64,000 nucleotides of DNA from CAWEQO01 sp963811225 (GCA_963811225.1 CAWEQO010000001.1:310001-374000), one strand, 5' to 3'; positions 1 to 12,206 are shown, numbered from the stretch's first letter. Notes: a model not told the origin generated them from the letters alone. A program made the numbers and translations.

Positions 1-512
1 ATCATGTAGGCTCCCACCAGGGCAAACAGCAGGGACAGCACGATCAACGGTAGGATGATCTTCAGCCGCATCGGGACGCGCACGTGCCCGGCCCGGCTCT
101 CGGGCGCGACCGCTTTCGGCGCGTCGACCGCAGGCAAGGTCTCCTTCTTCGCCGGCATCCCGACCGTCTCTAAGGCTTTATTCAGCCAGTAAAGGGTGAA
201 GGGTTGGTGTACAAAGGCATTCACCCCGATCTCTTGCGCTTTCGATTCGCGCTCGACGTCGGGGTATTTACTGGTAACGATTACTTTTAATTCGGGGTAT
301 TCCATACGCAGGATGCGCAGGAACATTTGCCACTCGTCCCCTGGAAAGTGAAGGTCGAGGACCATCAGATCGGGCTTGTACTGGGCCAGTTGAGTAGCGG
401 CCTGCCCGAGGTCGAGCACGCTGGTCACATCGTCCCCACGCTCCTCGAAGAAGCGCGTCAGGAAACGCGCAGCTTGCGGTTGCGTCTGTACCAAAAGCAC
501 CTTCGGTATCAT
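1..512 (-). CDS. Degenerate receiver domain fused to a membrane segment (5' part, runs off the left edge)
   Basis: The ATG lies at 510-512 and the frame stays open to base 1, so only the first ~170 residues are visible. Residues 1-120 have the alternating alpha/beta layout of a CheY-like receiver, with the phospho-acceptor region PDLMVLDLHFPG (Asp53). The acidic pair after strand 1 is replaced by Gln-Thr (LLVQTQP), and the conserved Lys before the Pro-Phe is Gln (VHQPF). A proline/alanine-rich linker follows, then a hydrophobic helix (LKIILPLIVLSLLFALVGAY) from ~residue 150. The part after that helix, probably HAMP or an output domain, lies outside the window. The fold is clear; loss of normal phosphotransfer is inferred from the missing residues. 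Confidence 0.7.
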   Translation of the reverse strand, partial: MIPKVLLVQTQPQAARFLTRFFEERGDDVTSVLDLGQAATQLAQYKPDLMVLDLHFPGDEWQMFLRILRMEYPELKVIVTSKYPDVERESKAQEIGVNAFVHQPFTLYWLNKALETVGMPAKKETLPAVDAPKAVAPESRAGHVRVPMRLKIILPLIVLSLLFALVGAYM

Positions 513-545
513 CGAAGGAAGCCCTCCCCGTAGGATCTATCCAAG

Positions 546-609
546 AAATCGGAGCGGGTGTTGCAGGAGAAGCGCTGCAGCGCTTCTCCTGCAACACCCG
601 CTCCGATTT
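546..609. terminator. 64-bp perfect palindrome, probable terminator
   Basis: A perfect palindrome centred at 577.5 with 32-bp arms and no loop, rich in ATCGGAGCGGGTGTTG. It lies just after the rpoD stop codon and before the receiver gene, both on the minus strand. There is only a short T-run on either side. A shorter relative with the same ATCGGAGCGGG core is at 20887-20920. Confidence 0.65.
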
Positions 610-631
610 TTAGATTTCTATCGAATTGTTA

Positions 632-2281
632 TTATGAAAGGTATTCGCGAAGATGGCGGCTGCGAGTTGGGTGGCGAAGTTTTCGCAATGCCTTTGCCTC
701 AATTTGACGGATGCGCTCGCGTGTGACGTTGAAATAGCGGCTGACTTCTTCGAGCGTGTGATCCTTGCCATCGATCAGGCCGAACCGCAGCTCGAGCACC
801 TGCCGCTCCCGTTCCGACAACGCCGCCAGGGCGTTCTGTACCTGCTCGCGCAGCATCTCACGCGCCGCAGCGTCCATCGGTTCGAGCGCATCGTCGTCTT
901 CGATAAAGTCCCCTAATTGACTGCTTTCCTCATCACCAACGGGTCGTTCCAGAGAAACCGGTTCTTCCGCCGATTGCAAAATCCGTTGAACTTTGGCGGT
1001 GGCAACAATCCAGCGCCGCTGGACTTCCGGGTCCATCGGTAAGGACTTGGCCTTGCAGCGCTTGATTTCCACCACATCCTCGTCGGACAGCAGGCCCGAT
1101 TCGAGCGCCAGTTCCTCCTGATTGGGCTCTCGCCCGAGCTGCTGTACCAGCGAACGCTGGACGCGCAGCAGGCGGGTGATCGCCTCGAACAAGTGCACCG
1201 GGATGCGGATGGTGCGTGCCTGCTCGGCAATGTAGCGGCTGATCGATTGGCGGATCCACCAGGTGGCGTAGGTGCTGAATTTGTAACCGCGAGTGGAGTC
1301 GAACTTGGTAACTGCCCGCAAAAGCCCCAGGTTGCCTTCCTGAATCAGATCCAGGAACGAGATGCCGCGACCCAGGTAGCGCTTTGCAATGCTGACCACC
1401 AGGCGCAGGTTGGCGCGGATCAGGGTTTGATTGGCCTCTTCCGCCCGCCAGCGCACGTCTTCGATGTCCATCGCCAGATCGCGATCGGTCGGCAGATGTT
1501 GCTCGAAGAAACCGGCTTCGGGCAGCTGCTTGCGCTTGTGCAGGTATTCGAACAGGGCTTGTGCGGTTTCGTCGGGGAGGAGGTACAGGCCGAGGAAGAC
1601 GCTGAATACGATGCGTACCAGTGCGTCCCACTCGTCATTTTTCCCCCAGAGTCCATTGTCAAGGTAGGTGCGTAGATAGGATGGCTCGTCGGCTTGCCAC
1701 TGGCGCCGCAGCAGCTGCGCTTCCGACAGCACCAGGCTCGGGTCGGGCGGATCGCCCTGCCCCAGGCGAGCAATTTCATCTGCCATCTGTTCCCACGAAG
1801 CAATCAATTCTTGCCCAACCAGCGTGAACATGGTTTTGTAATGCCCTGGCTCTCCTGCCGGCGGTTCGGCGCTCTTGGAGATCGCATCCAGCACGTGCTC
1901 GGCTTCGATGCGCGCAGCCAGGCGGAACTCACTGTCGGCATCCAGCAGGCTGATCTGTCCTATTTCTTTCAGATACAACCGGACCGGGTCTTCAGAGAGC
2001 TCGACCGCCATGGACGGATCTTCCAGGATTTGCAAAGGGTCTTCCACGCTCACGTCCTGCCATTCCTCGTTGTTCTGGGCAATAGACTGCTCATCGGGCT
2101 CGTCTTTTTCTGTCGATTCGTCCTCCGCCTCATTCATAGGTTCCTCTGGTTCCGCCTCAATCGGCGGCTTACCAGTTTTCGACGAACGCTTCGGCTTACC
2201 GGAGCTGGGGCCTTTGGTCCCCCTACGTACACTTTGCGGATCTGAATTGGAAACAGCTGAAGATTTAATCTTTCGAGCCAT
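632..2281 (-). CDS. rpoD: RNA polymerase primary sigma factor (sigma-70 family, RpoD/SigA)
   Basis: 549 aa. An acidic, low-complexity N-terminus (~1-95) precedes region 1.2 (DPVRLYLKEIGQISLL). Region 2 is intact (LRLVVSIAKRYLGRG, then FLDLIQEGNLGLLRAV and YATWWIRQSISR), followed by region 3 and a C-terminal region 4 with the helix-turn-helix HTLEEVSRYFNVTRERIRQIE. The ~130-residue stretch between 1.2 and 2 matches the non-conserved region of primary sigmas. It lies 178 nt downstream of dnaG, the classical dnaG-rpoD arrangement. A TATAGT box ends 6 nt before the ATG and no ribosome-binding site is visible, so it may also be made from its own leaderless mRNA. This is probably the housekeeping sigma; a group-2 sigma cannot be excluded. 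Confidence 0.92.
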   Translation of the reverse strand: MARKIKSSAVSNSDPQSVRRGTKGPSSGKPKRSSKTGKPPIEAEPEEPMNEAEDESTEKDEPDEQSIAQNNEEWQDVSVEDPLQILEDPSMAVELSEDPVRLYLKEIGQISLLDADSEFRLAARIEAEHVLDAISKSAEPPAGEPGHYKTMFTLVGQELIASWEQMADEIARLGQGDPPDPSLVLSEAQLLRRQWQADEPSYLRTYLDNGLWGKNDEWDALVRIVFSVFLGLYLLPDETAQALFEYLHKRKQLPEAGFFEQHLPTDRDLAMDIEDVRWRAEEANQTLIRANLRLVVSIAKRYLGRGISFLDLIQEGNLGLLRAVTKFDSTRGYKFSTYATWWIRQSISRYIAEQARTIRIPVHLFEAITRLLRVQRSLVQQLGREPNQEELALESGLLSDEDVVEIKRCKAKSLPMDPEVQRRWIVATAKVQRILQSAEEPVSLERPVGDEESSQLGDFIEDDDALEPMDAAAREMLREQVQNALAALSERERQVLELRFGLIDGKDHTLEEVSRYFNVTRERIRQIEAKALRKLRHPTRSRHLREYLS

Positions 2282-2287
2282 GTCTTA

Positions 2288-2296
2288 ACTATACCA
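2288..2296 (-). promoter_or_regulatory. Extended -10 promoter of rpoD (leaderless type)
   Basis: Read on the minus strand, TGG-TATAGT is followed by 6 nt and then the rpoD ATG. No convincing -35 hexamer is seen at 17 nt, but the TGn extension could replace it. The spacing would place the transcript start at the ATG itself. Confidence 0.55.
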
Positions 2297-2459
2297 TACA
2301 AATCAAATTCGTAATGCAACCCTAAATTGATGCAAATTTTCTCACCACCCCCTGTAGAGGCAGCCTTCCTGCTTGCCCTCCCTCCGGTGTTGGGTCAATT
2401 TCTCAGGTCTACTTCTACAACCCCTCCCCCTTCTCTTCGTAAAGATCTGTGAGAGTCGC

Positions 2460-4407
2460 CTATTCAACCTGCAGCGGATGCGCCAGCGCCAGATTCAACC
2501 GGCCAAGAGTTTGCGCATACTGAACCAGGATCTGATAATACGGCGTCAAATGAAAGGATTCCTCCTCCTCCGGCGGCTGCTCTTGATGCTCCTGCTGTTC
2601 CTGCAAATCCTGCTGCAGCATGCGCAGCTGCTCGATGCCCTCGTTCAAGCGCACCATGCGCAGCTGCACCACCGTGCGCACCAGGTCCTCAATCAGCTTC
2701 TCCTCGTTCGGCTCGCCGTACGCCATTGGCGCTTGCAGTTCTTCGCCGCGCTCCCTCAGCGTCTCCGGCATGCTCTCCTGGATGAAATCCAGCGGGTCCA
2801 GCGCGTCCTGCTCCAGCGATTGCCGCACAAGCCGGGCCAGTCCCTGATGATCGGCGTGCTCGAAATCCTCGGGACCAAAGCGCGCCAGCCCAAACTGCTG
2901 CAGCGCCCGGTCGAGCAGGTAGAGCGCATCCGGCTGACGCAGCAGCAGGCGTAGGCTATGCACCTCCAGATCACGGGCCCGGGTGCTGCGGCTTGCCAGC
3001 GCCGGACGCGGGGTCTGGCCCTCCGCCGGGCGCTGCTGGCGGCGCTGCGCCCGCCCGGAGCGTGAGACGGCCGGCCTGGCTCCCACCAGCGAACGCTCGT
3101 CGACGCGCAGCAGGCGGGCCAGACGCTGGCGGTAAGCTTCGCGCTCGAACGAGTTCGGGCACGTCCTCGATCAGCGGCAGCACCTGCGCCGCAATCTCGC
3201 TCTTGACCTTGGGGTCTTCCACGTCGCGATGGGCCGCCAGCGTCTCCATCACGTGCACCACCACCGGCTGGGCGTTCTCCAGGATGCGCTTCCACTCCTC
3301 CGGATCGCGCAGCACCACCTCATCCGGGTCCATGCCCTCTGGAATAGTCGTGACGCGCAAATCGGCCTGCAGGCGGGCTTCGTGATGTAACAACCCACGG
3401 GCATCGAACACCATCTCGTCCGAGTGGTCGAGCGCCTGGCGGGCCAGCTCCAGGCCGCGCATGGTGGCCTTCTCACCGGCTGCATCCGCATCCAGCGCCA
3501 GGATGATCCGGCGGGTGTAGCGCTTGAGCTGGCGCAGCTGGTCTTCGTTCAGGGCGGTGCCCATCGGCGAAACCGTGTTGGTGAATCCCGCCTGGTGCGG
3601 CACGATCACGTCCATGTAGCCCTCGACGATCACCACCTGATCCTCGGTCCGGATCGCCTTTCTGGCCCGGTCGAGCCCGTACAGCAGGCGGCCCTTGTCG
3701 AACAGGGCGGTCTGCGGCGAGTTGAGGTACTTGGGGACGTCGTTGGGATTGAGGATGCGCGCCCCGAACCCGCACATGCGGCCCTGCATGTCTCGGATGG
3801 GGAACATGGCCCGGTTGCGGAAGCGGTCGTAGACGCCCTTGCCCTCCGACCGCTCGGTCACCAGGCCCACGCTGACCAGTTCTTCGCTCTTGTAGCCGCG
3901 TGAGGTGAAGTAGGTCAGGGCGGCGTCCCACGATTCTGGTGCATAGCCCAGCCCAAAAGTCTCGATCGTTTCGTCGGTGACGCCGCGCTTCTTGAAATAG
4001 GCCAGGGCGGGCGCTCCGGCGGGCGTCTGCAGCAGGTTGTGCCGGAAAAACGTGACGGCATCTTCCAGCAGCGCCCGCAGGCGGTCATTGGCGTCGTCCT
4101 CTTCCTGGCTTTGCGGCGTGCGCGCTTCCAGCTCCACCCCCGCCCGCTGCGCAAGCTGCTGCAGCGCGCCGGGGAAGTCGAGGCCCTCCTTCTTCATCAC
4201 GAACTGGAAGATGTCACCGCCCTCGTTGCACTGCCCAAAGCAGCGCCATGTGCCCGAATTGGGGAAGACCACGAAGGCCGGTGTGCGCGTGTTGGTGTGG
4301 AAAGGACAAAAACCTGTATAGTTCTTGCCCGAGTGGCGCAGCTTCACCGTCTCGGACACCAGATCGACAATATCTACCCTGGCTTTGACTTCATCAATTA
4401 CCGACAT
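2460..4407 (-). CDS. dnaG: DNA primase DnaG, interrupted by a 1-nt frameshift
   Basis: The start at 4407 (MSVIDEVKARVDIVDLVS) is chosen because family members begin here and a GAGG lies just upstream. The CHC2 zinc finger (CPFH ... CFGQC) is at ~38-65, the primase catalytic core follows, and the TOPRIM domain (VIVEGYMDVIV, LALDADAAG) is near 255-330. The frame breaks at 3157-3159, where one extra C in a CCC run (coding strand) turns VPNSFEREAY into VPELVRARS. The remainder, from the DnaB-interaction region to the stop at 2460, continues in the next frame with family-like sequence. Corrected length is ~648 aa. dnaG is essential, so a sequencing error is the simplest explanation. rpoD follows in the same direction. 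Confidence 0.85.
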
Positions 4408-4613
4408 GTAGGGCCTCAGGAAAGCAATAAAAGCGGAGCGTGATCGAATTATAGGTGGAGTCAACCGGAATCGCAAGCTCGCTCAAATTAGAACCCTTTA
4501 TAAAGCACACCCTTATTCACCCCAACCATAGGTGTATGGCGGGAGAGCGCAATACTCACCTGTCCTTCCATGCAAAGCCATACTCCGCCAACCTCCCAAT
4601 CCACTAAATTGTA

Positions 4614-4654
4614 GGGGCAACCCTTGTGGAAGCCCCAGCCCCCGGGGTTGCCCT
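4614..4654. repeat. 41-bp interspersed repeat with inverted ends, copy 1
   Basis: Begins GGGCAACCCTTGTGGAA and ends GGGTTGCCCT, so its ends GGGCAACCC/GGGTTGCCC are inverted copies. Copy 2 at 15881-15921 matches 35 of 41 positions by eye. Both copies lie upstream of genes rather than at gene ends. Confidence 0.7.
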
Positions 4655-4710
4655 CTCCCCCAATTCCCAATTGCCCAATTCCCTTAATCCCCCTTTTTCC
4701 CAAAATTGGC

Positions 4711-4716
4711 TACAAT
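4711..4716 (+). promoter_or_regulatory. -10 box (TACAAT) of the lipoprotein gene, leaderless type
   Basis: TACAAT ends 6 nt before the ATG at 4723, and there is no Shine-Dalgarno sequence. No -35 match is obvious at 17 nt. Confidence 0.5.
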
Positions 4717-4722
4717 AAAAGC

Positions 4723-6195
4723 ATGCCAACGCTGCCCTCGTCCCCGCCCCACCGCGCGCTTATCCTGGCGCTTGCCTTGCTCATCCTGGCTGGTATTGCC
4801 TCCGGCTGCAGCCTCACCAACCCACCGGAGCCTCCGCCCGCGCCGGTGTTCATCCCCAACCAAGACACGGCCGCCCCTGCTCCCAACCCGACCGCCTCGC
4901 TGGCGTCGGAGATCAACACGACTCCCACGGATGCGCCTGCCGCAGCCCTAGCTGCCGAGGCGACAATCGAACCGCTGCCGCTGCCCGAGACCTGGCTGTG
5001 GACGGTCAACAACGTCGACCACAACCTGCTGCGGGTGGATCTGCAGACCGGGCAGATTGGCGCGCTGCCGCTCAAGGGCAAGCTCGGGCCGGTGACCGCC
5101 GGGGAAGGCGCCGTCTGGCTGGCACAGTCGCTGGTCAGTGACGAGCAGAATCTGCTGCGGGTCGACCCGGTGACGCTGGAAGTCGTTGCCGCCATCCCGG
5201 TCCGTCAGGGCGCGATCACGAGCTTGACTGCCGGGGACGGCGCTGTGTGGGCCGGCATCCGCGAGCCAACCGCCGACGGCGTCAACGCCGGGGGCGTGCT
5301 GCGCATCGACCCTACCACCAACCAGGTCAACGTCTACCTGCCGCGCAGCGCCGTGGCCGCCGAGCTGTCGCTGTACGAGCATACCCTGTGGGTGCTGGAG
5401 TGGAACGAAGTCTTCAGCGTCATCGACCGCATTGACCCCGCCTCGCTGCAGGTCAACCCCTTGCCGGTCACCGTCGAGACGGCCGCCTCGGTGCAGCAGT
5501 TCAAGCACATCTCGATCGGCGCAGCCGGGATTTGGGCCACCTCGGTCACTGAGCTGGCCCCCTATATCTACCGCGTTGAGGCCCAGTCCGGCGCAGTCTC
5601 CACCATCGTCCCGGTCGGCAACTCGCCCGAGGCGTACCCGGTGTCCATCCTGACCAGCGACAACGCCGTCTGGGTCGGGCTGGCCAGCGGCAAACTGCTG
5701 CATGTGGACCCAGGCAGCGGCGGCATCGTCGGGCAGGTGCAGATCAAGCGCGGCATCGGGCGCATGCATCTTGCGGACGGATCGCTGTGGGTGGAGAATG
5801 TGCCCGAGTCCGAGCTGTATCAGATCAATCCACTGACCCATCAAGTCGTCTCGATCCTCTCGACCGGCGCCAAACCGAAGCCCACCCCCACCCGCACCCC
5901 CAGGCCCAAACCCGGCGAAGAAGCCTGCCAGGGCGACTACCCCAGCCGCCTCAAGGTCGGCGCCAAAGCCTACGTGACGGACGACCCGCCCCTGCCAAAC
6001 CGCGTGCGCGCCGAGCCGAACGTCAAGGCCGAGATCCTGGGCGAGATCGACCCCGGCGAATCCCTGCTGATCGTCGAAGGTCCGCTGTGCATCGACGGCT
6101 GGGTGTGGTGGAAAGTCCGCGCCGACGGCCAGGAACTGGAAGGCTGGACCTCCGAAGGCAAAAAGGGTGAATACTGGCTCATGCCGGTGGAGTGA
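4723..6195 (+). CDS. Secreted lipoprotein with beta-propeller-like repeats and C-terminal SH3 domain
   Basis: 490 aa from the ATG at 4723. This start is chosen because it gives a typical signal peptide (RALILALALLILAGIASGC, lipid-attachment Cys near residue 29) and a TACAAT box stands 6 nt upstream. A Pro/Ala/Thr linker follows. Residues ~85-390 contain repeating WLW/VWLA-type blades with Asp-Pro-xx-Leu/Thr turns (RVDPVTLEV, RIDPTTNQV, HVDPGSGGI), as in Vgb/SMP-30-like propellers. A PTPTRTPRPKP hinge leads to a bacterial SH3-like domain (LPNRVRAEPNVKAEILGEI ... VWWKVR). Likely extracellular, sensing or binding at the cell surface; no enzyme residues are recognised. It converges with glyQS across a long palindrome. 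Confidence 0.7.
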   Translation: MPTLPSSPPHRALILALALLILAGIASGCSLTNPPEPPPAPVFIPNQDTAAPAPNPTASLASEINTTPTDAPAAALAAEATIEPLPLPETWLWTVNNVDHNLLRVDLQTGQIGALPLKGKLGPVTAGEGAVWLAQSLVSDEQNLLRVDPVTLEVVAAIPVRQGAITSLTAGDGAVWAGIREPTADGVNAGGVLRIDPTTNQVNVYLPRSAVAAELSLYEHTLWVLEWNEVFSVIDRIDPASLQVNPLPVTVETAASVQQFKHISIGAAGIWATSVTELAPYIYRVEAQSGAVSTIVPVGNSPEAYPVSILTSDNAVWVGLASGKLLHVDPGSGGIVGQVQIKRGIGRMHLADGSLWVENVPESELYQINPLTHQVVSILSTGAKPKPTPTRTPRPKPGEEACQGDYPSRLKVGAKAYVTDDPPLPNRVRAEPNVKAEILGEIDPGESLLIVEGPLCIDGWVWWKVRADGQELEGWTSEGKKGEYWLMPVE

Positions 6196-6196
6196 G

Positions 6197-6262
6197 TTCA
6201 GGCGATCCAATAACAAAGACGGGATGCAGCTGCATCCCGTCTTTGCTATTGGATCGCCTGAA
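6197..6262. terminator. 66-bp near-perfect palindrome between convergent genes
   Basis: 33-nt arms with one mismatch, centred at 6229.5, filling almost the whole 69-nt gap between the lipoprotein gene and glyQS. It is flanked by TTTT on the plus side. It probably acts as a bidirectional terminator. Confidence 0.75.
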
Positions 6263-6264
6263 TT

Positions 6265-9285
<3,021 letters not shown>

Positions 9286-9312
9286 TCAAAAGACTCCAAA
9301 ACAGCTTTGGTT

Positions 9313-9371
9313 TTTTGTTGTTGTGGATGTGCTGCGGGAACTGCATCCACAGCACATCCACAACAACAAAA
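9313..9371. repeat. 22-bp perfect inverted repeat in the glyQS 5' leader
   Basis: Arms 9313-9334 and 9350-9371 with a 15-nt loop. A TATAAT (minus strand, 9396-9401) would start transcription near 9389, so the stem lies inside a ~105-nt glyQS leader. No T-box motif (AGGGUGGNACCGCG) and no U-tract follows, so it does not look like a classical tRNA-sensing leader. Its function is unknown. Confidence 0.6.
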
Positions 9372-9395
9372 TTAAATGATGCTGTTCTGGCTGAG

Positions 9396-9401
9396 ATTAT
9401 A
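9396..9401 (-). promoter_or_regulatory. Candidate -10 box of glyQS
   Basis: TATAAT on the minus strand, about 110 nt upstream of the glyQS ATG. The -35 region is weak (a TTCAAT-like hexamer at about 18 nt). Confidence 0.4.
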
Positions 9402-9501
9402 CCAACAAAGCATCCGGCAAATTGAACAAAGGCAGCAGCGGATGAAAGGGAATGCCCCAAACGGATGATCGGAGAACACCCCTCCCCGAAAGGCGCCCCT
9501 A

Positions 9502-9530
9502 TTGACAAACCAATTTACCGGCTCTAGAAT
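9502..9530 (+). promoter_or_regulatory. Sigma-70 promoter of the subtilase gene
   Basis: TTGACA (9502-9507), 17-nt spacer, TAGAAT (9525-9530). Transcription would start near 9537, giving a ~109-nt leader before the GTG at 9646. Because the -35 box coincides with the beginning of the longest open frame, the far-upstream start cannot be the real one. Confidence 0.7.
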
Positions 9531-9645
9531 GTGGTTAGGTTTTTCCAACCTTACAATCGTTTTCATCCAGGGGCATGGATCCGAATGGCTTAAGGATCTT
9601 TTGTTCGGTCTGTCCGTTTCCAACCACATGAGGGGAGTTCTTCCT

Positions 9646-12192
9646 GTGAAAACATCGAAAAGCGTATACTTACTTGCCTTAATCATTCTCGTCATCGCCT
9701 TGGTACCCGTCCAAGCGCCCGTGGTCCAGGCCCAATCCAGCGGACCCACCGTCAGCGCGGATGCCCAATACGTTCCCGGCGAGCTGATCGTCGGCTTCGG
9801 CCCCGGCTTGACCAGCGCCGACATGGACGCCAAGGCCAGCGTCATGGCCGGCAGCGTCGACGCCCAGGTTGCCGAGACTTTCGACAGCATGGCGCTCATC
9901 AGCCTCGAGCCGGACGCCGACCTGGATCAGGCCATCGTCCAGCTGCACGCCCAGATCGGGGTGCAGTACGTCGAGCGCAATTACATCCGCCGGGTACCGT
10001 CCATCAGCCGCGACGCGAGCTACGCCGTCGACAGCATCCAGCGCAAGGCCAGCGACGGAAAACAGGTCGAGATCGGCGTCGACCAGTTGAAAGCTATGCG
10101 CAGCCAGGTCAAGAGCGGCGGGCGAGTGCGCACGCTCCCCACCTACCCATCCAATGAGTGGCTGAACTGGGGCAACTTCCGCATTGGGCACGATATCATC
10201 TGGTCCGAGCGCGCATCCAGTCCGTGGGTGTGTGTGGCCGATACGGGCGTGGATTCCAACCACCCGGACCTCAAAGGCCGGGTGGTCAACGGCTACGATT
10301 TCATCAATGCCGATCGGGTTCCCCAAGACGATTACGGCCACGGCACCCACATCGCCGGGACGATCGTCGGCAAGGTCGGCAAAAGCGACGGCCCGGCCGG
10401 TATCTCCAATGGGAAGGTGCTGGCGGTCAAAGTGCTCGGCGCCCAGGGCTGGGGCACAGATTTCGATGTGGCTCAGGGCATCCGCTACTGCGCCAATAAC
10501 AGCTACGTCAAAGTGATCAACCTCAGCCTGGGTGGCAGTGAACCCAGCTACACCACCTACAGCGCGCTTCAGTACGCCGTCAACCAGAAAGGCAAGCTGG
10601 TGGTGGTGGCGGCCGGCAACGGCTCCACCAGCGTCCCCGAATTCCCGGCAGGCTGGGCTTCCGACACGATCAACGGCATCGATGTATTTGGCAGCATGAC
10701 CGCCGCCAACGACATTCACGCAGGCATGCTCTCGGTCGGCGCAGGCGTCCCCAATGATTACTTCGCCGGTTACGGCGATCCGTTCGGCCCCACCTGGGTG
10801 GACACAAACTTCAACAACCTGCGCGACACCGGCGAGGACACCTACTTGGATTGCGCCGCCAGTTTCAGCAATTACGGAAACTGGGTGGAGGTGGCAGCGC
10901 CCGGCGCATCCATCTGGTCGACCCTGCCGGTCAGTTACCCCTACTATTCGAACTACTACTTCGGTGACGGCGTCGACACACCCGGCTACGCCACCTGGGG
11001 CGGCACCTCCATGGCCGCCGCCCACGTCTCGGGCGCAGCCGCCCGGCTGTGGAGCATCAACCGCGGTCTCGACAATACCCAGATCCAAGATCTGTTGATC
11101 TCCACTGGCGACCCGCTCAACCTGGCGGTGGACCCAAGCGTGACGCAGGTGCTGACCGGCTTCGACGGCTACGGGAATCCGGTGGATTCCAATGTTCCGC
11201 ATGGCGCCGCTCCTTACTGCTGGCCCGAAGCCTCCGGTAACTATGGGGCCGCCCAGGACATGAGCAATTCGGTCTACATCAACCTTGCCAAAGCCATGGA
11301 CCGCGGCATCCTCACCACCATGGCGTTCGACTCGGTCACGGCCCTGCCCATCCAGGGCGCAAAGATCAAGGCCCAAGACGCCGCCACCGGCAAAACCGCC
11401 GGCATCGCTCTCGTCCAAGCCAGCTACGATTATCCCTACACCGACCTGATCAACCTGCCGGCGACCCACGGCGACAGCCCGGTCTATAATCTGCTCATCT
11501 CGCATCCCAAATACACCCTCGGCTTCCAGATGTACGAGTTTGTCATGCCGGTCATCCCTGGCATTGCCTCTTGGGACCCGCAGTGGGGCATCGCGGCCGT
11601 CCCGCCCAAGAAGAGCACCATCTCGGTCGTGGCGCAGTGGTGGTACGATGATTGTTACTTCGGCTGCTCCGGCCCCACCAGCGGCGACATCGATCTGTAC
11701 CTGTGGCTGCCCGACGAGCAGAATACCATCGTCGGGCCGGAGAAATACTGGCCGCCCGATTACAACACCATCAACCCCTTCTCCGTCACCGGCAGCCTGG
11801 TGGACGCGCCTTACGCTCGCTATCATCGCGACGGCGGTTACGCCAATACGGGTGATCCGGGCGGACTGGACTTTGTCAACATCGAGACCATTGAGATCAA
11901 GAACAGGCGGGCAAAGCCCTACTACCCCGGCGATTACAAGATCTACATGACCAACAACAACGGCTCGGAACAACAGCTGAACGAGGCCTTCCCGTTTGTT
12001 ACCATCTGGCGCAGCGGGCAGATCATCGGCTGGAGCCTCAAGAACCTGGACAACACCGCAACCACCCAGGCGGGCTACTGCAATACCGATCAGAACTGGT
12101 GGTATGCCGGCTCGATCAAGGGCTCCCGCTTCACGCCAGAAGACAACTGCGGCGACTCCTCCATCCTGCCCTACTGGATCCCCCTACCCTAA
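9646..12192 (+). CDS. Secreted subtilisin-like serine protease (peptidase S8)
   Basis: 848 aa from a GTG at 9646, chosen because AGGGGAG lies 8 nt upstream and it gives a clean signal peptide (SVYLLALIILVIALVPVQAP, then VVQAQ). A fervidolysin-like propeptide follows (YVPGELIVGFGPGL ... ALISLEPDADLDQAI). The catalytic triad is complete: Asp199 (VADTGVDSNHPDL), His232 (DYGHGTHIAGTI) and Ser455 (GGTSMAAAHVSG). An inserted loop with DTNFNNLRDTGEDTYLD (~380-400) has the Asp-rich look of a calcium site. The ~350-residue C-terminal part is rich in aromatic and Asp residues and contains a CYFGC pair; it is probably a beta-sandwich accessory domain that I cannot name. Likely degrades external protein, supplying peptides to the ABC importer encoded nearby. 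Confidence 0.93.
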   Translation: MKTSKSVYLLALIILVIALVPVQAPVVQAQSSGPTVSADAQYVPGELIVGFGPGLTSADMDAKASVMAGSVDAQVAETFDSMALISLEPDADLDQAIVQLHAQIGVQYVERNYIRRVPSISRDASYAVDSIQRKASDGKQVEIGVDQLKAMRSQVKSGGRVRTLPTYPSNEWLNWGNFRIGHDIIWSERASSPWVCVADTGVDSNHPDLKGRVVNGYDFINADRVPQDDYGHGTHIAGTIVGKVGKSDGPAGISNGKVLAVKVLGAQGWGTDFDVAQGIRYCANNSYVKVINLSLGGSEPSYTTYSALQYAVNQKGKLVVVAAGNGSTSVPEFPAGWASDTINGIDVFGSMTAANDIHAGMLSVGAGVPNDYFAGYGDPFGPTWVDTNFNNLRDTGEDTYLDCAASFSNYGNWVEVAAPGASIWSTLPVSYPYYSNYYFGDGVDTPGYATWGGTSMAAAHVSGAAARLWSINRGLDNTQIQDLLISTGDPLNLAVDPSVTQVLTGFDGYGNPVDSNVPHGAAPYCWPEASGNYGAAQDMSNSVYINLAKAMDRGILTTMAFDSVTALPIQGAKIKAQDAATGKTAGIALVQASYDYPYTDLINLPATHGDSPVYNLLISHPKYTLGFQMYEFVMPVIPGIASWDPQWGIAAVPPKKSTISVVAQWWYDDCYFGCSGPTSGDIDLYLWLPDEQNTIVGPEKYWPPDYNTINPFSVTGSLVDAPYARYHRDGGYANTGDPGGLDFVNIETIEIKNRRAKPYYPGDYKIYMTNNNGSEQQLNEAFPFVTIWRSGQIIGWSLKNLDNTATTQAGYCNTDQNWWYAGSIKGSRFTPEDNCGDSSILPYWIPLP

Positions 12193-12206
12193 TCCCAAAC
12201 CTGCAT

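Larger units (their letters stand above)
4408..4722. other. Divergent intergenic region between dnaG and a lipoprotein gene
   Basis: About 315 nt with no credible gene. It holds an interspersed repeat copy at 4614-4654, a C-rich stretch, and the -10 box of the rightward gene at 4711-4716. The short minus-strand frame here is not protein-like. Confidence 0.6.

Noticed and set aside
4948..6216. 422-codon minus-strand frame antisense to the lipoprotein
   Set aside because: Asp/Gly/His-rich shadow with no motif or ribosome-binding site; the plus-strand gene has a signal peptide and repeat pattern.
9286..9400. T-box riboswitch before glyQS
   Set aside because: No AGGGUGGNACCGCG bulge, specifier loop or terminator with U-tract.
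9679..11973. 764-codon open frame antisense to the subtilase
   Set aside because: Val/Gly/Asp-rich composition without motifs; it mirrors the GC-rich codon pattern of the subtilase, whose catalytic triad and promoter are clear.
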